Assembly (NCBI GenBank): GCA_964468045.1
Contig: CAYXTO010000007.1
Span: 101,242-165,241 of the forward strand
DNA from: JAWKXU01 sp964468045
Lineage (GTDB): Bacteria; Pseudomonadota; Alphaproteobacteria; Sphingomonadales; Sphingomonadaceae
Direction: 5' to 3'
DNA length: 64,000 bases
Part shown: one piece after another, positions 52,456 through 62,100 of the stretch
Numbering within the stretch: the stretch's first letter is position 1
How the letters are laid out: each line of letters opens with the position of its first letter
Notes under the pieces: model-generated
Told to the model about the DNA's origin: nothing
The model's input: the letters and a program-made list of their open reading frames with translations, nothing else
Databases searched by the model: none
Position numbers and translations under genes: made by a program

Positions 52456-53013
52456 ATGAATGACAGCAGGGCAAGCCACGGCCTGACCGAGTGGCACGGC
52501 ACCACCATCATCGGCGTCAAGAAGGGCGGCAAGACCGTCATCGCCGGCGATGGCCAGGTCTCCATGGGCAACACGGTGATGAAGCCGAATGCCCGCAAGG
52601 TCCGGCGGATCGGCGATGGCAAGGTGATTGCCGGGTTCGCCGGGGCCACGGCGGATGCCTTCACCCTGTTCGAGCGGCTGGAGCGCAAGCTGGAGCAATA
52701 TAGCGGCCAGCTCATGCGCGCCGCGGTGGAACTCGCCAAGGACTGGCGGACCGACAAATATCTCCGCAATCTGGAAGCGCTGATGATCGTCGCCGATGTG
52801 GAGACGATGCTGGTGCTGACCGGCAATGGCGACGTGCTGGAGCCGGAAGCGGGGATCACGGCGATCGGATCGGGCGGGAACTATGCCCTGGCCGCCGCGC
52901 GTGCCGTGGCGGACTATGAAGAGGATGCGGAAACGATTGCGCGTCGCGCCATGGCCGTCGCCGCCGATATCTGTGTGTTCACCAATGACCGCGTGACGGT
53001 CGAAACCATTTGA
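52456..53013 (+). CDS. hslV: ATP-dependent protease subunit HslV (ClpQ)
   Basis: Threonine protease of the HslUV complex, proteasome-like. 185 residues; mature protein begins at Thr16 in HGTTIIGVKKGG, with GDGQVSMGNTVMK and the GSGGNYALAAARA. No Shine-Dalgarno precedes ATG 52456, and the promoter places the transcript start at the ATG, so leaderless translation is likely. hslU follows. Confidence 0.96.
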   Translation: MNDSRASHGLTEWHGTTIIGVKKGGKTVIAGDGQVSMGNTVMKPNARKVRRIGDGKVIAGFAGATADAFTLFERLERKLEQYSGQLMRAAVELAKDWRTDKYLRNLEALMIVADVETMLVLTGNGDVLEPEAGITAIGSGGNYALAAARAVADYEEDAETIARRAMAVAADICVFTNDRVTVETI

Positions 53014-53018
53014 GCCTC

Positions 53019-54320
53019 ATGAACGACAATCTGACTCCCAAGGCGATCGTCGCCGCGCTGGACGAGCACATCATCGGCCAGACCGAAGCCAAGCGCGCGG
53101 TGGCCGTGGCCCTGCGCAACCGCTGGCGCCGCCAGCGCCTGTCCCCCGAACTGCGCGATGAGGTGACGCCCAAGAACATCCTGATGATCGGGCCGACCGG
53201 CTGCGGCAAGACCGAGATCAGCCGCCGTCTGGCGAAGCTGGCCGAAGCGCCCTTCGTGAAGGTGGAGGCGACCAAGTTCACCGAGGTCGGCTATGTCGGC
53301 CGCGATGTCGAGCAGATCGCGCGCGATCTGGCGGAAGAAGCGATCCGCCTGGAAAAGGATCGTCGCCGCGATGCGGTTCGCGAGGCGGCCTCGCATGCGG
53401 CGATGGAGCGGTTGCTCAATGCCCTGTGCGGTGAAAGCGCGTCCGAAGCCACCCGCGAGAGCTTCCGGCAGCGCATCGTCCAGAACGCGATGAACGATGT
53501 CGAGGTCGAGGTGGAGGTCGAGGACGCGCCGTCCATGCCGATGGAGATTCCCGGCCTCGGCGGCGGGGTGGGCATGATCAACCTGTCGGACATGATGGGC
53601 AAGGCGTTCGGTCGCACGCCGACCAAGCGGCGCAAGCTGAAGGTGCCGGATGCCTGGGACAAGCTGGTCGACGAGGAATCCGAGAAGCGCATGGACCAGG
53701 ACGATGTGGCCCGGGTCGCGCTGCAGAATGCGGAGACCAATGGCATCGTCTTCCTGGACGAGATCGACAAGATCGCGGTTTCCGACGTGCGCGGCGGGTC
53801 GGTCAGCCGCGAAGGCGTGCAGCGCGATCTGCTCCCGTTGATCGAAGGCACCACGGTTTCCACCAAATACGGGCCGATGAAGACCGACCATGTGCTGTTC
53901 ATCGCCAGCGGCGCGTTCCACCTCGCCAAGCCGTCCGACATGCTGCCGGAACTGCAGGGCCGCCTGCCGATCCGGGTGGAGCTGCAGGCGCTCACCCGGG
54001 ATGATTTCGTGGCGATCCTTTCGGATACCCGCGCCAATCTGGTCCAGCAGTACAAGGCCCTGATCGAGACGGAAGGCGTGACGCTCGATTTCACGGATGA
54101 CGCGATCGGCGAGATCGCCTCCATTGCCGCGCAGGTGAATGAAACCGTCGAGAATATCGGCGCCCGGCGCCTGCAGACCGTGATGGAGAAGCTGCTCGAG
54201 GAAGTGAGCTTCGATGCGGAGGACCGGCGCGGCACGAGCGTGATCGTGGACGAGGCCTATGTCCGCGAGAAGCTGGCCGGGCTGGCCAGCGATAGCGATC
54301 TCAGCCGCTACATCCTCTGA
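53019..54320 (+). CDS. hslU: ATP-dependent protease ATPase subunit HslU
   Basis: AAA+ unfoldase partner of HslV. 433 residues from ATG 53019 (TTG 53010, overlapping hslV, is the alternative). Walker A GPTGCGKTEIS near 56, the I-domain, and Walker B FLDEIDKIA; the C-terminal tail ends LSRYIL, which inserts into HslV. Completes the heat-shock pair. Confidence 0.96.
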   Translation: MNDNLTPKAIVAALDEHIIGQTEAKRAVAVALRNRWRRQRLSPELRDEVTPKNILMIGPTGCGKTEISRRLAKLAEAPFVKVEATKFTEVGYVGRDVEQIARDLAEEAIRLEKDRRRDAVREAASHAAMERLLNALCGESASEATRESFRQRIVQNAMNDVEVEVEVEDAPSMPMEIPGLGGGVGMINLSDMMGKAFGRTPTKRRKLKVPDAWDKLVDEESEKRMDQDDVARVALQNAETNGIVFLDEIDKIAVSDVRGGSVSREGVQRDLLPLIEGTTVSTKYGPMKTDHVLFIASGAFHLAKPSDMLPELQGRLPIRVELQALTRDDFVAILSDTRANLVQQYKALIETEGVTLDFTDDAIGEIASIAAQVNETVENIGARRLQTVMEKLLEEVSFDAEDRRGTSVIVDEAYVREKLAGLASDSDLSRYIL

Positions 54321-54332
54321 CCCGCGGGGTGG

Positions 54333-55070
54333 TTACCCGCCCTTGCCGTAGCGGATGAAGCTGGCGGCGGCTTCGGCCGTGTCGCAGCACTGCAGGAAAT
54401 GGCGATTGGCGGTGGCGTCGCTTGCCGTCGCCGGTCCGGCCGGAGCGAAGTAGCGCTTGACTGCTGCGGCGGATTCAGGGGGTAGGGTGGCCAGCTTTTG
54501 CGCCAGTGCATGCGCCGCCGCGATAGGATCGTCCGCGAGTTCGTCGGCGAGCCCCGCCGCGACCGCCTGCTGTCCGTCGAGGATGTCGATGCCCCAGCAT
54601 AGTCGCCGGGCCCGGACCTGCCCGACGCGCAGGACGACGGAGTCGATGCCCCAGGCCGGGAACAGGCCGATCGGCACTTCCGGTAGGGACCATTTCGCAT
54701 CGGGTGCGGTGACGACGATGTCGCAGGAGGTGGCGAGGGTGAAGCCGCCGCCCATCGCGAAGCCGGTCACCGCCGCGATCACCGGCGTTTCCAGGGTCCA
54801 GATCAGCCGGGCGAGCCGGCCGGATTCGGCTTCGAACGCCTCGCGCCCGGCGGCGTCCATCGCGGCAAGTTCCGAAAGATCGCTCCCGGCGCAGAACCCC
54901 CGGCCGGAGCCGGACAGGACGATCGTGCGTATCCCTGCGTCGCTTTCGATCTGTTGAAGGCATTCGCCCAGTTCCGCCACGAGAAGGGCCGACATGGCAT
55001 TGCGCTGATCCGGCCGGTTGAGGCTGAGCCTTGCGACTGGCCCGGCGGTTTCGAGGGCAAGCGTCTCCAT
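54333..55070 (-). CDS. Enoyl-CoA hydratase/isomerase family protein
   Basis: 245 residues from ATG 55070. Crotonase fold with GSGRGFCAGSDLSEL (oxyanion hole) and TGFAMGGGFTLATSCDIV. The two catalytic Glu of classical hydratases are not clearly conserved, so isomerase, thioesterase-like or other crotonase activity is possible. It starts 4 nt after fghA, so it belongs to the formaldehyde operon by position. Confidence 0.85.
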   Translation of the reverse strand: METLALETAGPVARLSLNRPDQRNAMSALLVAELGECLQQIESDAGIRTIVLSGSGRGFCAGSDLSELAAMDAAGREAFEAESGRLARLIWTLETPVIAAVTGFAMGGGFTLATSCDIVVTAPDAKWSLPEVPIGLFPAWGIDSVVLRVGQVRARRLCWGIDILDGQQAVAAGLADELADDPIAAAHALAQKLATLPPESAAAVKRYFAPAGPATASDATANRHFLQCCDTAEAAASFIRYGKGG

Positions 55071-55074
55071 GCCC

Positions 55075-55914
55075 TCAGCGCTTGAGCCGTTCGGCGTGCC
55101 AGGCGACGTGCTCCGCCATGAAGCTGGAGATGAAGTAATAGGAATGGTCGTAGCCGTCCTGCATCCGGATAGTCGCGGGAATGCCCGCCTGCTCGCAGGC
55201 ATCGGCGAGAAGCCCGGTCTTGAGTTGCTCTTCCAGGAAATTGTCCGCTGTGCCCTGGTCGACCAGCAGGTCGGGCAGGCGCGCGCCGTCCTCGATCAGC
55301 GCGCAGGCGTCATATTCGCGCCAGGCCGCACGATCCGGCCCGATATAGCCGGTCAACGCCTTCTCGCCCCAGGGGCAGCTCAGCGGGCTGACGATCGGTG
55401 CGAATGCGCTGGTCGAACGGAAGCGGCCGGGGTTGCGCAGGCTGATGGTAAGCGCCCCGTGCCCGCCCATCGAATGGCCGGTGATGCCCTGCCGCGCCAT
55501 GTCGGCCGGAAAGCCTGCGGCGATCAGCTCGGGCAATTCCCGCTCGATATAGCTGCGCATGCGGAAGTTGCGCGCCCACGCTTCTGGGGTCGCATCGACA
55601 TAGAAGCCCGCGCCCTTGCCGAAATCGTAGCCGTCGTCATCCGGCACGTCGTCCCCGCGCGGGGAGGTGTCCGGCGCGACGAAGATGATGCCATGCTCCG
55701 CGCAGGCTCGGCGATACTCGCCCTTCTCGGTGACATTGGCATGGGTGCAGGTGAGCCCGGAGAGATACCACAGCACCGGCAGCCGCGTGCCCGGCGCATG
55801 ATCGGGCACGAAGACCGAGAAGGTCATGGGCGTGCCGGTCACGGCGGAAAAGTGGGTGTAAACGCCCTGCTCCCCGCCGTGGCTGCGGTTCGTGCTGATT
55901 GTCTCGATGGCCAC
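55075..55914 (-). CDS. fghA: S-formylglutathione hydrolase
   Basis: Releases formate and glutathione from S-formylglutathione, the second step of glutathione-dependent formaldehyde oxidation. 279 residues, alpha/beta hydrolase with nucleophile in GHSMGGHGAL; Asp in DLLVDQGTADNF and His in DGYDHSYYF complete the triad. Downstream of adhC and a VOC gene. Confidence 0.96.
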   Translation of the reverse strand: MAIETISTNRSHGGEQGVYTHFSAVTGTPMTFSVFVPDHAPGTRLPVLWYLSGLTCTHANVTEKGEYRRACAEHGIIFVAPDTSPRGDDVPDDDGYDFGKGAGFYVDATPEAWARNFRMRSYIERELPELIAAGFPADMARQGITGHSMGGHGALTISLRNPGRFRSTSAFAPIVSPLSCPWGEKALTGYIGPDRAAWREYDACALIEDGARLPDLLVDQGTADNFLEEQLKTGLLADACEQAGIPATIRMQDGYDHSYYFISSFMAEHVAWHAERLKR

Positions 55915-55923
55915 CGGATGCCT

Positions 55924-56304
55924 TCAGGCGATCCGGTGCAGCGCGCAGAGCTTGTCGCCGTCGGGATCGCGCAGATAGGCGAGATAGAGCGTGCCGAAGC
56001 CGCCTTCGCGAACGCCCGGCGGATCTTCGATCGACTTGCCACCATTGGCGACGCCGGCATCGTGCCAGGCCTTCGCCTGTTCCGGGCTGTCCATAGTGAA
56101 GCCGATCGTGCCACCGTTGGCATGGGTGGCGGCATTGCCGTCGATGGGCTTGGTCACCACGAGGATGCCGTCGTTATGCATATAGATGAGTCGGCCCTTG
56201 TCGTCCTCGATCCCGGCATTGGCGCCCAGCGCGCCGAACACCGCGTCGTAGAATTTTCTCGACTGCGCGATGTCATTGGAACCGATAGTCATATGGGAAT
56301 ACAT
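55924..56304 (-). CDS. VOC family protein (glyoxalase-like)
   Basis: 126 residues from ATG 56304 (GAGGAGAG upstream). Two beta-alpha-beta-beta-beta repeats with MYSHMTIGSNDI and LAYLRDPDGDKLCAL. Metal site residues partly present. May be a lactoylglutathione lyase-like or a resistance protein; the place between adhC and fghA suggests a glutathione-thiol related role, which is inferred only. Confidence 0.85.
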   Translation of the reverse strand: MYSHMTIGSNDIAQSRKFYDAVFGALGANAGIEDDKGRLIYMHNDGILVVTKPIDGNAATHANGGTIGFTMDSPEQAKAWHDAGVANGGKSIEDPPGVREGGFGTLYLAYLRDPDGDKLCALHRIA

Positions 56305-56327
56305 TGCATTCTCTCCTCGTTTGAAAC

Positions 56328-57440
56328 TCAATAGACGACCACGCTGCGGATGCTCTCACCCGCATGCATCAGCTCGAAGCCCTTGTTGATCTCCTCCAGC
56401 GTCAGGACATGGGTGATCATCGGGTCGATCTGGATCTTGCCGTTCATGTACCAGTCCACGATTTTCGGCACATCGGTGCGGCCCTTGGCGCCGCCGAATG
56501 CGGTGCCCTTCCACACCCGGCCGGTGACCAGCTGGAACGGGCGGGTGCTGATCTCCTTGCCGGCCTCGGCCACGCCGATGATGATCGATTCGCCCCAGCC
56601 GCGATGGCAGCATTCGAGCGCGGTGCGCATCACCTCGGTGTTGCCGGTGGCGTCGAAGCTGTAATCGGCGCCGCCATCGGTGAGTTGCAGCACTTCGGCA
56701 ATCACGTCGTCGCGGCTCTTGCCGGCGCCATTGATGAAATGGGTCATGCCGAACTTCCTGCCCCACTCCTCGCGGTCGGGGTTGAGGTCGACGCCGACGA
56801 TTACATCCGCGCCCACCATCTTCGCGCCCTGGATCACGTTGAGCCCGATTCCACCCAGGCCGAATACGACGACCTTCTCCCCGACCTGGACCTTGGCGGT
56901 GTTGACCACGGCCCCGACTCCGGTGGTAACGCCGCAGCCGACATAGCAGCTGGTCTGGAACGGCGCGTCCTCGCGGATCTTGGCCACCGCGATTTCCGGC
57001 AGCACGGTGAAGTTGGAGAAGGTCGAGCAGCCCATGTAATGGTAGATCGGCTGCCCCTTGTAGGAAAAGCGCGTGGTGCCGTCCGGCATCAGCCCCTTGC
57101 CTTGGGTCGCGCGGATCGCGGTGCACAGGTTGGTCTTGCCGGAAAGGCAGCTTTTACACTGCCGGCATTCCGGGGTGTAGAGCGGGATCACATGGTCGCC
57201 CGGCGTCACGCTGGTCACGCCCGCGCCCACCTCGCGCACGATGCCCGCGCCTTCATGGCCGAGGACCGAGGGGAAGATGCCTTCCGAATCGAACCCGTCC
57301 AGCGTGTAGGCGTCGGTGTGGCAGATCCCGGTGGCCATGATCTCCACCAGAACCTCGCCTGCCTTCGGGCCTTCCAGATCCAGTTCGACGATCTCGAGCG
57401 GCTTCTTCGCTTCGAATGCAACGGCGGCGCGGGTCTTCAT
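56328..57440 (-). CDS. adhC: S-(hydroxymethyl)glutathione dehydrogenase, class III
   Basis: Oxidises the formaldehyde-glutathione adduct with NAD+ (also named frmA/adhI). 370 residues. Catalytic-zinc site GICHTDAYT and GHEGAG, four structural-zinc Cys in CRQCKSC..KTNLC, and NAD motif GLGGIGLNV. First gene of the operon adhC-VOC-fghA-ECH. It follows the ABC transporter by 65 nt. Confidence 0.97.
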   Translation of the reverse strand: MKTRAAVAFEAKKPLEIVELDLEGPKAGEVLVEIMATGICHTDAYTLDGFDSEGIFPSVLGHEGAGIVREVGAGVTSVTPGDHVIPLYTPECRQCKSCLSGKTNLCTAIRATQGKGLMPDGTTRFSYKGQPIYHYMGCSTFSNFTVLPEIAVAKIREDAPFQTSCYVGCGVTTGVGAVVNTAKVQVGEKVVVFGLGGIGLNVIQGAKMVGADVIVGVDLNPDREEWGRKFGMTHFINGAGKSRDDVIAEVLQLTDGGADYSFDATGNTEVMRTALECCHRGWGESIIIGVAEAGKEISTRPFQLVTGRVWKGTAFGGAKGRTDVPKIVDWYMNGKIQIDPMITHVLTLEEINKGFELMHAGESIRSVVVY

Positions 57441-57505
57441 GCTTCTTATCTCCGGATCGAGGATGACGGTCTTTTAGCCGCAGCGACGGCGTGGGCAAGC
57501 CTTGC

Positions 57506-59341
57506 TCAGGCTGCGGTCTCATGCACCGCTTCGGCATCGGGCTGTTCACTGGCCTGACGCGTCCACATTTCGGCATAGAGCCCGTCATGGCGCAGCAATT
57601 CGCCATGGGTTCCGCTTTCCGCCAGACGCCCCTTGTCCAGCACCAGGATGCGGTCCGCATCGGCAATGGTGGAGAGACGGTGGGCGATGGAGATGCTGGT
57701 CCGATTCTTCGAGACCCGATGGAGCGTGGCGAGAATTTCCTGCTCCGTCCTGGTGTCGAGCGCGCTTGTCGCTTCGTCCAGCAGCAGGATCGCGGGATCC
57801 TTCACCAGGGTGCGGGCAATCGCGACGCGCTGCTTTTCCCCGCCCGACAGCTTGAGCCCGCGTTCCCCGACCTGGGTGGAAAAGCCGTCCGGCAGGCTCC
57901 GGATGAAAGGCAGGATCGCGGCACCCCGGGCGGCGGCGATGACGTCTTCCTCGCTCGCACCGTCCCGGCCGTAGGCGATGTTGTAGCCGATCGTGTCGTT
58001 GAACAGCACGCTGTCCTGCGGGACGATGCCGATCGCCGCTCGCAAGCTGGCCTGGGTGACCCGGGATATATCCTGCCCATCGATCAGGATGTGGCCCGAC
58101 CACGGATCGTAGAAGCGGAACAGGAGCCGGCCGATGGTGGACTTGCCCGCGCCCGAAGGGCCGACGATGGCGACATGCGTGCCGGCCGGGACCTCGAAGC
58201 TCAGCCCGTGCAATATCGTCCGGTCCGGCTCATAGCCGAACACCACATCGTCGAAGGCGAGGGTGGGATGGCGCACGATCAGGGCGGGGGCATGCGGCGC
58301 GTCCGCCACCTCGACCCGGGTGTCGATCAGCCGGAACATTTCCGCCATGTCGATCAAGCCCTGCCGGACTGTGCGATAGACCATGCCGAGCATGTCGAGC
58401 GGACGGAACAGCTGGGTGAGGTAGGTGTTGACGAAGACGAGATCGCCCACCGTCAGCCTGCCCTGCGCCCATCCCCAAACGGTATAGCCCATCGCGCCCG
58501 CCATCAGCAGGTTGACGATCAGCGCCTGCGTGATGTTGAGCAGGCCGAGGCTGTTCTCGCTCTTGACCGCGGCATCGGCGTAGGCGCGCGTCGCCTGCCC
58601 ATAGCGTTCTTCCTCGCGCCGTTCCGCCCCGAAATATTTGACCGTCTCGTAATTCAACAGGGAGTCGACCGCCCGGGACAGCGCCTCGCCGTCCAGTTCA
58701 TTCATCCTGACCCGCAGCGCGGTGCGCCATTCGGTGATCCAGCGGGTGGCTAGGCCGTAGGCAACCACCGCCACCGCCGTTGCGGTGACCAGACCCCATC
58801 CGAACTGCAGGTAGAAGATGACCGCGACCGCAATCAGCTCGATGGCGGTCGGGGCAATGTTGAACAGCAGGAAATAGAGCATGACATCGATGCTCTTGGT
58901 TCCGCGTTCGATCACCTTGGTCACCTCGCCGGTGCGCCGGGCCAGATGGAAGCGCAGGCTGAGGCTGTGCAGCCGGGCGAACACGTCTTCGGCCAGCGCG
59001 CGCGTGGCATCCTGGCCCACCCGCTCGAATGCGATGTTGCGCAGATTGTCGAAAGCGACGGAGGTGAACCGGCCAAGCGTGTAGGCGATCACCAGCGCCA
59101 GTGCGACCATCATCGCCTCGTTGCTGGCGGTGGTCATGGTGTCGACCGCCTGCTTGTATGCGAAGGGCAGGGCGAGCGTAACCGCCTTGCCGGCCAGGAC
59201 CAGCAGGATCGCCAGGAGGATACGGCGCTTCAATGCGGATTGGCCGTGGGGCCAGAGATAGGGAAGGAAGCGGTGAAGAGTGTGCCAGCCGTCCTGGCGC
59301 CTGATCCTTCCCTCTGTTTTTTCGTTCGGCATTGCTGCCAT
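57506..59341 (-). CDS. Atm1-type ABC exporter, permease-ATPase fusion
   Basis: 611 residues: six membrane helices (about 38-320) and an ATPase with Walker A GPSGAGKST, signature LSGGEKQRVAIA and Walker B ILLLDEATSALD. Close to the Atm1/HMT1 heavy-metal or glutathione-conjugate exporters (TKVIERGTKSIDVMLYFLLFNI). Probably exports glutathione-bound metals. Between the polysaccharide genes and adhC, all leftward. Confidence 0.93.
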   Translation of the reverse strand: MAAMPNEKTEGRIRRQDGWHTLHRFLPYLWPHGQSALKRRILLAILLVLAGKAVTLALPFAYKQAVDTMTTASNEAMMVALALVIAYTLGRFTSVAFDNLRNIAFERVGQDATRALAEDVFARLHSLSLRFHLARRTGEVTKVIERGTKSIDVMLYFLLFNIAPTAIELIAVAVIFYLQFGWGLVTATAVAVVAYGLATRWITEWRTALRVRMNELDGEALSRAVDSLLNYETVKYFGAERREEERYGQATRAYADAAVKSENSLGLLNITQALIVNLLMAGAMGYTVWGWAQGRLTVGDLVFVNTYLTQLFRPLDMLGMVYRTVRQGLIDMAEMFRLIDTRVEVADAPHAPALIVRHPTLAFDDVVFGYEPDRTILHGLSFEVPAGTHVAIVGPSGAGKSTIGRLLFRFYDPWSGHILIDGQDISRVTQASLRAAIGIVPQDSVLFNDTIGYNIAYGRDGASEEDVIAAARGAAILPFIRSLPDGFSTQVGERGLKLSGGEKQRVAIARTLVKDPAILLLDEATSALDTRTEQEILATLHRVSKNRTSISIAHRLSTIADADRILVLDKGRLAESGTHGELLRHDGLYAEMWTRQASEQPDAEAVHETAA

Positions 59342-59399
59342 TTAGGGATGCGGCGGGGAAACGGAAAGACGGCAGCGGCCCGCGCCGGTCATTGCCCGG

Positions 59400-60551
59400 T
59401 CAGGCCGCGATAAGACCGGCCCTTGCAAAACTGTCCGACAGCGCCTTGTCCTCCTGGAAGCGATCATTGTTGAAGGCGGCTTCTTCCCAGCGGTCGTATT
59501 TCCAGTTGTTCGAAATGCCCTTGAGGTGGCGATATTCGAATTCTCCGGACAAGGTGCGATTGTATTTCGAGCCGAACAGGTTGTGGACGGACCAGCTCTC
59601 GCGTTTCGCCCGGCGCGGATCGGGCACGATGCACCATTTGGGCGGGCATATTTCCCGTTCCTGCCGGTCGCGGAAAGTGAAGTCCGCATGGCGACAATCG
59701 ACAGTGGAAACCGGCCTTGGCCCGGCCGTGCAGATCCAGGCCCCCGGAAACTTGATGAAGCGCGCGCGCGATTCTTCGGTCGCCGCAAAGATCGACCTGC
59801 CGCAGCTCGACAGCACCAGTTCGTCGATGTCGGCGTTCAGCACGCTGCGCGCCTCCAGCAGGAAGCGAAACCGGGCATGCTGGAGCGAACCGGTCTGGCA
59901 GAAATCGGAATCCCACGGTGTTTCCTGCCCGTCGACCGCGCCGGCCAGCCCGCCCTGCGGCCCGTATTTGAACGGCCAGTGGACGACATGAATTGCCAGG
60001 CCCGGAAATGCCGCGCGCAATTGGCCCTGCAATTCCTCCGCGGAGTAATCGGTGGAGGCGTTGTCGTAGATCAGCACCCCGTCGGCCTGGTGCTCGGTGA
60101 CGTAGAAGCTGATCCAGTCCACGATCCAGCGGACCGCGTTGTTCTTCGAAAGGGTGTGGATCACCCGGCGCCCCGCGAACAGGTGCGAGAGATTGGGCTG
60201 GACCTCGATATCGAAACGGCCGAGCGGGCCGTCGAGCAGGATCCGGTCGCTTTCCTCGCGAAGCCAGATCTCGCCGCGCTTGTCGCGCCCGACATGTTCG
60301 GCCTTGCGCCATGGCCACCGGAACTTGCCGCGCAGCGCCGGGCTTTGCTTCAGCGGATCGAGCAGGTTGAAGAGGGGCGGGCCCTGGAACACGATGTGCC
60401 GGCCCACGCGATAGACGTCATAGAACAGCGTGTCCCAATCATACTGCTCGGCATAGGTCGCATTGCGCTGTTCGGGCGGGCGCGGGGAATCGCGCCGGAC
60501 CTGCGCTTCGGGGGCGATGGTGCAGGATGAAAGGGCTGCGGTCGCGGTCAT
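59400..60551 (-). CDS. GT92-like glycosyltransferase
   Basis: 383 residues. GT92/DUF23-like features: LIYDNASTDYS and the DxD-type NADIDELVL, plus several Trp/Cys in the C-terminal half. Donor and acceptor sugars unknown. Cytosolic, no membrane helix. Next to a flippase and a GT2 gene, so probably part of surface polysaccharide assembly. Confidence 0.82.
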   Translation of the reverse strand: MTATAALSSCTIAPEAQVRRDSPRPPEQRNATYAEQYDWDTLFYDVYRVGRHIVFQGPPLFNLLDPLKQSPALRGKFRWPWRKAEHVGRDKRGEIWLREESDRILLDGPLGRFDIEVQPNLSHLFAGRRVIHTLSKNNAVRWIVDWISFYVTEHQADGVLIYDNASTDYSAEELQGQLRAAFPGLAIHVVHWPFKYGPQGGLAGAVDGQETPWDSDFCQTGSLQHARFRFLLEARSVLNADIDELVLSSCGRSIFAATEESRARFIKFPGAWICTAGPRPVSTVDCRHADFTFRDRQEREICPPKWCIVPDPRRAKRESWSVHNLFGSKYNRTLSGEFEYRHLKGISNNWKYDRWEEAAFNNDRFQEDKALSDSFARAGLIAA

Positions 60552-60566
60552 CTGTTCCGGTGTCTT

Positions 60567-62036
60567 TCAACGGGGCGCGGTGGCGGGGAAGCGCAGGAAG
60601 CGGCCGAGCGGCAGGGTGGCGGCGATGGCCAGGAAATCGTCCAGCGCCGGATGGCGGACCAGGATCAGGGCACCGAACCAGCATAGTCCCCCGGCCAGGA
60701 CCGAGGCGGCCAGCGCGCCGAAGCCGATCTGCGACGGGGATGCCCACAACAGATAGGTCAGCGCGAGCGGGATCAGCGCGCTCGCTGTCGCCAGCCCGCT
60801 TTTCGCATAGATTCGCAGCAGGGCGCGCGTATCGAACTGCACCACGCTGTGCATGAAGCGGAGATAGATGCACAGCCACAGCACGCCGTAGACCAGCCGG
60901 GAAGCGGCCGCTCCCTGCACGCCCCACAGGCAGCCGATCGCCAGCAGGATGATCGAGAGGGCGGTATCGAGCAGGTTGAACGCGATCAGCCGGTTGAGCT
61001 TGCCGGCAATGATCGGCAATTCGCTGACCAGCGGCAGGGAGATCAGCATGATTTCGGTGAGGGCGATCATAGCGAGCAGCGGCGCGGTCTCGATCCAGAC
61101 CTCGCCGTAGAGAATGCGGATAATGGGTTCGGATGCCAGGGCGAGGCCGGCCATGCCTGGCCAGATCACCGCCGAGTAACCGGCGCATACCCGCAGATAG
61201 GCCGGGCCAAGCGGATCCCCCCGGTCCCGAATACGGGCAAAGGCGGGAAAGAAGACGCTTCCGATCGCACCGGAGATCAAGGTGCGGAATTGATCCGACA
61301 GGCTGACCGCCCGGCTGTAGAGGCCCACCGCGAACAGGCCGAGCAGCTTGCCGACGATGAGGTCCGGGGTGCGAGTGCCGAGCGCCCCGGTCACATACAG
61401 CATGCTGGACCGCGCGCCGAAATTGATCACTTGCCCCAGGCCGTCGAGCCGCAAGGGCCAGGGCAGGCACGGGCGCAGTGCCTGGGCGATCAAGCCTCGC
61501 GTGAAGGAGGCGGCGATCATCGCCCAGGCCAGCGCGAAGGAAGAATAGCCCGCCGCCGCCAGGGCAACGGCCACCCCGCCTTGCGCGACCGCGCCGCCGA
61601 CATTCACGGCGAAGTGGCCGCGGAACTGCATGGTGCGGGCCATCAGCGCCAGCGGAACCACGGCGAAGGGCACGAACAGATAGCTGGACGCCACCACGAG
61701 GAGAATCGGCGCGAGCGCCGGCTGGCCATAGAGCTTTGCCATCGGCCAGCTGGTCATGGCGATGACCGAGGCGATGATCAGTGAAAAGATGAAGGCAACC
61801 GAACTGCATCGCGCGATTTCCTCGCGGTTCAGCACCGGCAGGCCGGAGATATAGCGCGACAGGCCGAAGTCCTGCAGCACGGCCACCAGCAGCGCTGCGG
61901 CAAGGCTGATCGAGAACAGGCCGACCTCGGCGGGTGTCAGGAAATAGCGCGAGATGATGACGGAAGCCGCGAACTGGATCGCGAAGGATATGTATTGCCC
62001 GGCCATCGCCCACACGGCCGCCCCGCGCACGCTCAT
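60567..62036 (-). CDS. Polysaccharide flippase (PST/MOP family)
   Basis: 489 residues from ATG 62036 (GTG at 62093 is the alternative). About 12-14 membrane helices, starting AVWAMAGQYISFAIQFAASVIISRYFLTPAEVGLFSI. Moves lipid-linked sugar units across the inner membrane. Between two glycosyltransferase genes. Confidence 0.9.
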   Translation of the reverse strand: MSVRGAAVWAMAGQYISFAIQFAASVIISRYFLTPAEVGLFSISLAAALLVAVLQDFGLSRYISGLPVLNREEIARCSSVAFIFSLIIASVIAMTSWPMAKLYGQPALAPILLVVASSYLFVPFAVVPLALMARTMQFRGHFAVNVGGAVAQGGVAVALAAAGYSSFALAWAMIAASFTRGLIAQALRPCLPWPLRLDGLGQVINFGARSSMLYVTGALGTRTPDLIVGKLLGLFAVGLYSRAVSLSDQFRTLISGAIGSVFFPAFARIRDRGDPLGPAYLRVCAGYSAVIWPGMAGLALASEPIIRILYGEVWIETAPLLAMIALTEIMLISLPLVSELPIIAGKLNRLIAFNLLDTALSIILLAIGCLWGVQGAAASRLVYGVLWLCIYLRFMHSVVQFDTRALLRIYAKSGLATASALIPLALTYLLWASPSQIGFGALAASVLAGGLCWFGALILVRHPALDDFLAIAATLPLGRFLRFPATAPR

Positions 62037-62100
62037 CACCGCCGGTTCCCGCTCGACCGGCTCAGGCGTTTCGCTGCGGGTTGCGCGGGTCACGCGAATC

